Assembly: GCF_003576645.1 (NCBI RefSeq)
Contig: NC_044922.1
Coordinates: 25,936,049 to 26,000,048 of the forward strand
Direction of reading: 5' to 3'
Source: Ipomoea triloba
Lineage: Eukaryota; Streptophyta; Magnoliopsida; Solanales; Convolvulaceae
Length of the DNA stretch: 64,000 bases
Shown here: positions 59,108 through 64,000 of the stretch, in pieces
How the letters are laid out: the number at the start of each line of letters is the position of its first letter
Numbering within the stretch: the stretch's first letter is position 1
Made by a program: the position numbers and the translations under genes
Notes under the pieces: model-generated
The model's input: the letters and a program-made list of their open reading frames with translations, nothing else
Told to the model about the DNA's origin: nothing
Database searches by the model: none

Positions 59108-59778
59108 AAAAAAAAAAAAAAAAAAACTAAGGATTTTTCAGAAATTTATTTATTGTTTATGATAACAAATAACAGTTTACAATATCACCAATATAAATTA
59201 TGAAACAAAACTCAGATATTAATGAAAAATTTAAAAATAAGAATGTTTTTCATACAACGAAAAATATAAATAGGGAAATTATTGCGTAAATACACATTAA
59301 TAAATATTATGTGTACATACAAATATACAATTCATTATACAATCATATAAAGAAATACAACTTATTATGATCTAAATCTACTCATAGAAAATTTAAAATT
59401 TACATCTCTTCATTTCTAAATATAATTTCATTAATTATTATTCATATGGTTGGAATTATAAAAATAAATAAAATACAATTATGAATAATTATCTTAATTA
59501 TGTAAATTTAATTATAAATTTATCTAAATATGTATATAATTAGGGACTATACCATACAAAATTTTAATTTTAATTTTATATGCTATGAAAATACATACTT
59601 AATCAAATATATAAGAAGTCCAACTATATTATAATATTATACATTTTAATTTTAATATCTTTTTATTTTTAAATTTTTATTTAAATTCATTATAACATAA
59701 GAGTTAATTTTGAATTTAGCCCACTGACTAGCATTTATTTTCAATTTTAGTCATGACTTTTAAAGGTACCAAATTTAG
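59108..59778. other. AT-rich intergenic DNA, no gene seen
   Basis: Very AT-rich low-complexity DNA with a long A run just after the MITE (59104-59126). No open frame or element ends. Confidence 0.65.
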
Positions 59779-60600
59779 TTTTTTTTTTTTTTTTTTTGAA
59801 GAGAAAGACTACTTAATGCATTAAATCATTAGAAAGACAATCAACAAGGAAAGGAGGAGGGGCATCAAACCACTCCCCGCAACCTGACACAGAAACGACC
59901 TCCCTAGCAATAGTATGGGCGGCGCGATTCGCAGATCGCTTAGCAAAACACAAGTGTACATCATTTATCATGGATGCAACTTCTTTAACATCAGAAATAA
60001 TAAAACCAAAAGTAGAATTAAATGAGTTCTGACATAAAGCAAAATAAACTAATTGAGAGTCGGTCTCTGTATCAACACCTCCCATGCCTGTACCCTTTAA
60101 CCAGCTAAGGGCTTCTCGAATGCAAACTGCATCGGCCTCTTTAACTCCATAACCGCCCGTAACACACATTCCTTTACATGCGAGGAAACGACCTTCATCG
60201 TCTCATAGTACCCAACCCAAGCCTGTTACATTATTTACTTTGTCCAGTGATGCATCGGTGTTTAGTTTTAGTCTACCTCCATTTGGTTTCTTCCAAACAT
60301 CATCAACCAGAATGCCTTGAGTACTCGGATGTGGCTGCCCAATTTGCACCGCCTGCCAATTCGCCAATGTCATGAGGTTTGATTTAAAAACCATGCTATG
60401 AACATACGGCTGACCATTCCACACATTTTGATTTCTGCTGCCCCAAACACCCCAACATAGCATCACAAATTTGCAACGTAAATCCACATCAATATTTTTA
60501 AGTAAACCAAAGAACCAATCAAGGATGTTACCTTGCTCATGATGCAGTACAGGCAGCCCCAATCTAGATCATAACAAATTAATCTCTGGACATGAGCAAG
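59779..60600 (-). pseudogene. LINE retrotransposon 3' end with RNase H domain and poly(A)
   Basis: On the minus strand one frame runs from about 60562 to 59813, interrupted by a single in-frame TGA at about 60203. The first part (CWGVWGSRNQNVWNG) and then KPNGGRLKLNTDAS...GLGWVL | DDEGRF, EA(D)AVCIREALSWL, ETDSQLVYFAL and CFAKRSANRAAHTIAR match the plant-type RNase H (RVT_3) at the C-terminus of L1-like LINEs, with the catalytic D, E and D in place. After the stop a short tail ends in T19 on the plus strand (59779-59797), i.e. a poly(A) tail. The TGA would be CGA (Arg) in the family pattern, consistent with CpG decay. The 5' part is missing where copia sequence begins. Confidence 0.85.
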
Positions 60601-60609
60601 TATCTGTTA

Positions 60610-60774
60610 ACTCCAATTGGCTTCTTTCCCGGAGGTAAATCTGTTAACTCCCAGGTACCATTCTTTTCAATGGCACATATCTCCTCATTCATCGCCTTAA
60701 GCCAATGAGTTTCTGTAGCAGCCTCCTCAAAGGATAGAGGGTCACAATCTGCAAAAAGAGCAAATTGAACAATC
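60610..60774 (-). mobile_element. Inverted 165-bp fragment of copia pol
   Basis: Reverse complement of 62056-62220 of the copia element downstream, reading [20 protein letters not shown]... to ...[16 protein letters not shown]. One difference was noticed (CGT to CAT in the copy, a CpG transition). It sits between the LINE and the truncated left end of the copia, in opposite orientation to it, with short unmatched filler at both joints (about 60570-60609 and 60775-60799). Confidence 0.9.
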
Positions 60775-60799
60775 AGGGGTTTTCTATGTTCCTGAATTG

Positions 60800-62989
60800 C
60801 ACCAAAATTTGTTGAGTATGGGGCAGTTGTCAGAAAAAGGATATAAGACAAATATTACTCAGGGGTGTTGTACCATTGTAGATGCTAAGGGAGTTTTGAT
60901 TGCAAAGGTAAATATGTCCCAAAATCGACTATTTCCTTTGAAAATCAATCATGCACTTCTTGCTTGCTTCAATTCTGAAATATGTGATGATAATTGGTTA
61001 TGGCATATGCGATTTGGACATTTCTATTTCTCTGGATTAAATTATCTAGCGAAAAAGGAGCTTGTTTCTGATTTACCTGTTGTAAATGTCCCTGATTGTA
61101 TTTGTGAGATTTGTTTGATTGGGAAGAAGCATAGAGATCCCTTCCCCGTGGGCAAGTCAAGGAGAGCCACAAAACAGTTGGAGATTATCCACTCAGACCT
61201 GTGTTCGTTGGAGGTTCCCTCACATGGAGGTTGTAAGTACTTTGTTACTTTCATTGATGATTTTAGTAGGAAAACATGGGTTTACTTTCTGAAGCAAAAG
61301 TCTGATGCATGTGATGTTTTCAAACAATTTAAGACTTTTGTTGAAAAGCAAAGTGGTTATGATATCAAAATCTTGAGAACTGATAGAGGTACAGAATATA
61401 TTGCTTGTGATGATTTTTTGAAGGAGAAAGGTATTCAGCACCAGATGACAGCTAGCTACACTCCACAACAAAATGGAGTGGCTGAGAGGAAGAATAGATC
61501 AATCATGGATATGGTGAGGTGCATGCTGAAATCTAAAAATCTGCCTAAGCCTTTTTGGGCAGAGGCTGTTGCTTGTGCTGTCTATGTATTGAACAGGTGT
61601 CCAACTAAAAGTGTTCGTGATAAAACACCTGAAGAAGCTTGGAGTGGAAGAAAACCCTCTATCAGAAATCTCAAGGTTTTTGGATGTTTGGCATATGCAC
61701 ATGTGCCAGATCAATTGAGAAAGAAGTTGGATGATAAAGGAGAGAAGTGTATATTCATTGGTTATAGTGATGGTTCAAAGGCTTATAAACTATACAACCC
61801 TGAAACTAAAAAGGTTGTTATAAGTCGTGATGTCACTTTTGATGAATGTAGTGCTTGGGATTGGTTAGCTAAAGATGAAAGGTCAGCTGTTGTTCCTGTT
61901 GTTGACAATGTTGTTGATGAGCAACCGATTCCAGATAATGTCCAGTCTCCTTCGCAACCAGAGTCGTCTGTTCGACGATCTCAACGCGAGCGCCAATTAC
62001 CAGCTCGCTTGCAGGATTATGTTGTGGGTCATGATAATGACCTGTCTGATGAAGAGATTGTTCAATTTGCTCTTTTTGCAGATTGTGACCCTCTATCCTT
62101 TGAGGAGGCTGCTACAGAAACTCATTGGCTTAAGGCGATGAATGAGGAGATACGTGCCATTGAAAAGAATGGTACCTGGGAGTTAACAGATTTACCTCCG
62201 GGAAAGAAGCCAATTGGAGTAAAGTGGGTCTACAGAATCAAATACAAGTCAAATGGAGAAATTGACCGTTTTAAAGCACGGTTGGTAGCAAAGGGCTACA
62301 AGCATAAACCAGGTATTGATTATTTTGAGGTTTTTGCTCCAGTAAGTAGACTTGATACAGTTCGAATGGTTATTTCTCTTGCTGCTCAAAATAATTGGAA
62401 ATTGCATCAAATGGATGTCAAGTCTGCTTTTTTGAATGGTTTTCTTGAAGAAGAAATATATATTGAGCAACCTGCAGGATTTGTGCAGAAAGGGGAGGAA
62501 TCTATTGAGCAACCTGCAGGATTTGTGCAGAAAGGGGAGGAATCTAAAGTTTACAGGTTGAGAATTGTGCAGAAAGGGGAGGAATCTAAAGTTTACAGGT
62601 TGAGAAAAGCTTTATATGGGGAGGAATCTAAAGTTTACAGGTTGAGAAAAGCTTTATATGGCTTAGAATCTAAAGTTTACAGGTTGAGAAAAGCTTTATA
62701 TGGCTTAAAGCAGGCGCCTAACAGGTTGAGAAAAGCTTTATATGGCTTAAAGCAGGCGCCTAGGGCGTGGTATGGTTGCATTGACTCTTATTTTGTTGAA
62801 AGTGGTTTTATGAGATGCCCTCATGAACACACTTTGTATGTCAAATGCACTGATTCTGGTGATGTTGTTATAATCTGTCTGTATGTTGATGATTTGGTTT
62901 TTACTGGGAATAACTTGGAGTTGGAATACTCAGCAGATTCATGGAGGAACCAAAAGAATCACATTGGGCTGCAGCAAAGCGAATTCTGA
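60800..62989 (+). pseudogene. Ty1/copia pol, 5' truncated: integrase and reverse transcriptase
   Basis: Starts inside the pre-integrase zinc region ([12 protein letters not shown], then WHMRFGH ... CICEIC), so gag, protease and the 5' LTR are missing. The integrase core follows with the D, D and E residues (HSDLCS near 61197, TDRGTEY near 61380, NGVAERKN near 61482). Next come the KVFGC and GYS-KAY-LYNP region, then reverse transcriptase ([18 protein letters not shown] motif, YVDD at 62882-62893). Five 42-nt tandem duplications at 62462-62762 add 70 residues just before the [12 protein letters not shown] motif without breaking the frame. After TGNNLELE (about 62925) an internal deletion of roughly 110 codons, judged from typical copia spacing, joins it out of frame to the RNase H part; the frame stops at 62989. 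Not able to transpose on its own. Confidence 0.93.
62462..62762 (+). repeat. Five consecutive 42-nt tandem duplications in the RT region
   Basis: Each pair is a perfect head-to-tail 42-mer: 62462-62503/62504-62545; 62523-62564/62565-62606; 62578-62619/62620-62661; 62624-62665/62666-62707; 62679-62720/62721-62762. Together they insert 210 nt. Equivalent description: six segments of unequal length laid end to end, each overlapping the next by exactly 42 nt. Confidence 0.97.
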
Positions 62990-63528
62990 GATATGTCAAA
63001 GGTACGAGTAATGATGGAATTTTTTACTCTACTAATGAAGTTGTGGAGCTTGCTGGATACACAGACAGTGATTGGGCTGGAGATGTTGAGACCAGAAAAA
63101 GCACATCAGGATATGCCTTCTATCTTGGTTCAGCCATATTTTCTTGGTCTTCAAAGAAGCAGCAGATTGTAGCACTTTCAACCGCAGAAGCAGAATATAT
63201 TGCAGCAGCAAATTGTGCTACTCAGGCAATTTGGCTAAGAAGAATTTTGGAGTTCTTACAACACAAGCAGGAAGCACCTACAACTATTTTTTGTGACAAC
63301 AAGTCTGCAATTTCGTTGTCCAAGAATCCTGTCTTTCATGGTCGCAGCAAACATATTGATATCAAGTATCACAAAATCAGAGAGTTGGTTGCTGAAAAGC
63401 AAATCAACATTGAGTATTGTTCGAGTGCATGTCAAGTTGCTGATATCTTTACGAAGCCGCTGAAGACGGAGACATTTCTCAAATTAAAGAAGGATATTGG
63501 GATGACCAATATATCCAACTTGGTTTAA
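62938..63528 (+). pseudogene. Ty1/copia RNase H domain
   Basis: Continues pol in another phase ([22 protein letters not shown]). RNase H motifs: YTDSDWAGD (first Asp), STAEAEYIAA (Glu), FCDNKSAI (Asp), then the copia tail KHIDIKYH-IRE and VADIFTKPL. Ends at TAA 63526-63528. The domain itself is intact; it is cut off from RT by the deletion near 62925. Followed at once by the polypurine tract. Confidence 0.93.
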
Positions 63529-64000
63529 AGGAGGCAATGTTATAATAATAATATTATTATAGTATTAAACCAAGTAATTAGTTTGTTAATTAGCTTGTTA
63601 ATATGTTAATTAGAAAAGGTCATGCATGCAATACGTGGAATCATGGAATGTGGCCTTGATTGTAGGAAACATGCAGCATGCCTTAATTTTAGCATTTTTA
63701 AGTTGTCTTCCATTCACTATAAATAGTGTGTATGCATTTCAGTTCTAATCACCAATTCAAAGTATCATTCTTCAATTCCTCTTTCTCTCATTTATATATA
63801 CGTGTGTTTATATATATAAATATATATATATATAGAGATATATATATTTATATATATATATATATATATTTAGATATATTATATTTAATATATCTAAGGG
63901 AGTAAAACAAAGTGTGAATCATTTTCTTCGATGAATTAAAGTATGTCATATAAGATGAAAATAGAAAACGGAGTAAAATATAAGACTATCTGTAACGTAA
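63527..64000 (+). mobile_element. Copia polypurine tract and start of 3' LTR
   Basis: The polypurine tract aaaggagg (63527-63534) overlaps the stop codon. The LTR begins with TGTTATAATAATAATATT at 63538, contains TATAAATAG at 63718-63726, and continues through TA-rich DNA (63796-63890) toward the end of the window. The terminal CA was not fixed, so it may end beyond 64000 or be degraded. No second LTR is present upstream to compare. Confidence 0.75.

Noticed and set aside
60203..60562. Minus-strand frame considered as a host RNase H-like gene
   Set aside because: An in-frame stop, the poly(A) tail and the truncated 5' end identify a LINE remnant.

Overview
The window is nuclear DNA from a flowering plant, almost certainly a dicot. 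It is very AT-rich and dominated by transposable elements, and it carries a nuclear-type CP12 gene, a plant ATL-type RING-H2 gene, plant Ty1/copia, LINE, Helitron, hAT-like and Mutator-like elements, tRNA-derived SINEs and a tRNA-Thr cluster. Genus and species cannot be read from the sequence. Three intact-looking single-exon host genes were found: CP12 (18698-19108, +), a small protein resembling mitochondrial ATP synthase subunit f (25506-25706, +), and an ATL13/46/47-like RING-H2 E3 ligase (40851-42332, +). They are unrelated in function and lie in a gene-poor repeat landscape.

Layout. 1-18.5 kb: AT-rich intergenic DNA, microsatellites, SINEs (2692, 6568, 16522), a Helitron 3' end (3108), two copies of a foldback MITE (4280 and about 17735), a decayed copia gag fragment (8869), a Helitron (13056-14539) and a foldback element with a 9-bp target duplication (15677-16098). 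18.5-25.5 kb: CP12, followed by a block (20346-25006) in which long direct duplications begin and end at single-N or 25-N joins and look like unmerged contig overlaps. 25.5-35.1 kb: the small ATP synthase-like gene, MITEs, a minisatellite-bearing element (28421-29127) and a four-level transposon nest (32237-35052). 35-48 kb: elements built from a CTTAAGGTGCGT minisatellite, a solo LTR (39353-39904), the ATL gene, and a tandem array of five tRNA-Thr(AGT)-type genes or pseudogenes interleaved with SINE copies (45420-47105). 48-59.7 kb: foldback elements, a small hAT MITE, a short Helitron and MITE fragments. 59.8-64 kb: the 3' end of a LINE (-), an inverted scrap of copia pol, then a 5'-truncated, internally deleted Ty1/copia element (+) with its polypurine tract and the start of its 3' LTR.

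The most unusual signal is a set of seven perfect tandem duplications, each exactly 42 nt long, at three unrelated loci (4169; 20493; five in a row at 62462-62762). Segments of varying length overlap by a constant 42 nt, which fits unmerged fixed-length assembly overlaps better than repeated biological events. No CRISPR array, prophage or novel defence-type system is present. The biologically notable structures are the four-level transposon nest, the tRNA-Thr/SINE array, the TA-flanked minisatellite elements and the LINE/copia rearrangement. Everything here was read by eye; no alignments or database searches were run.
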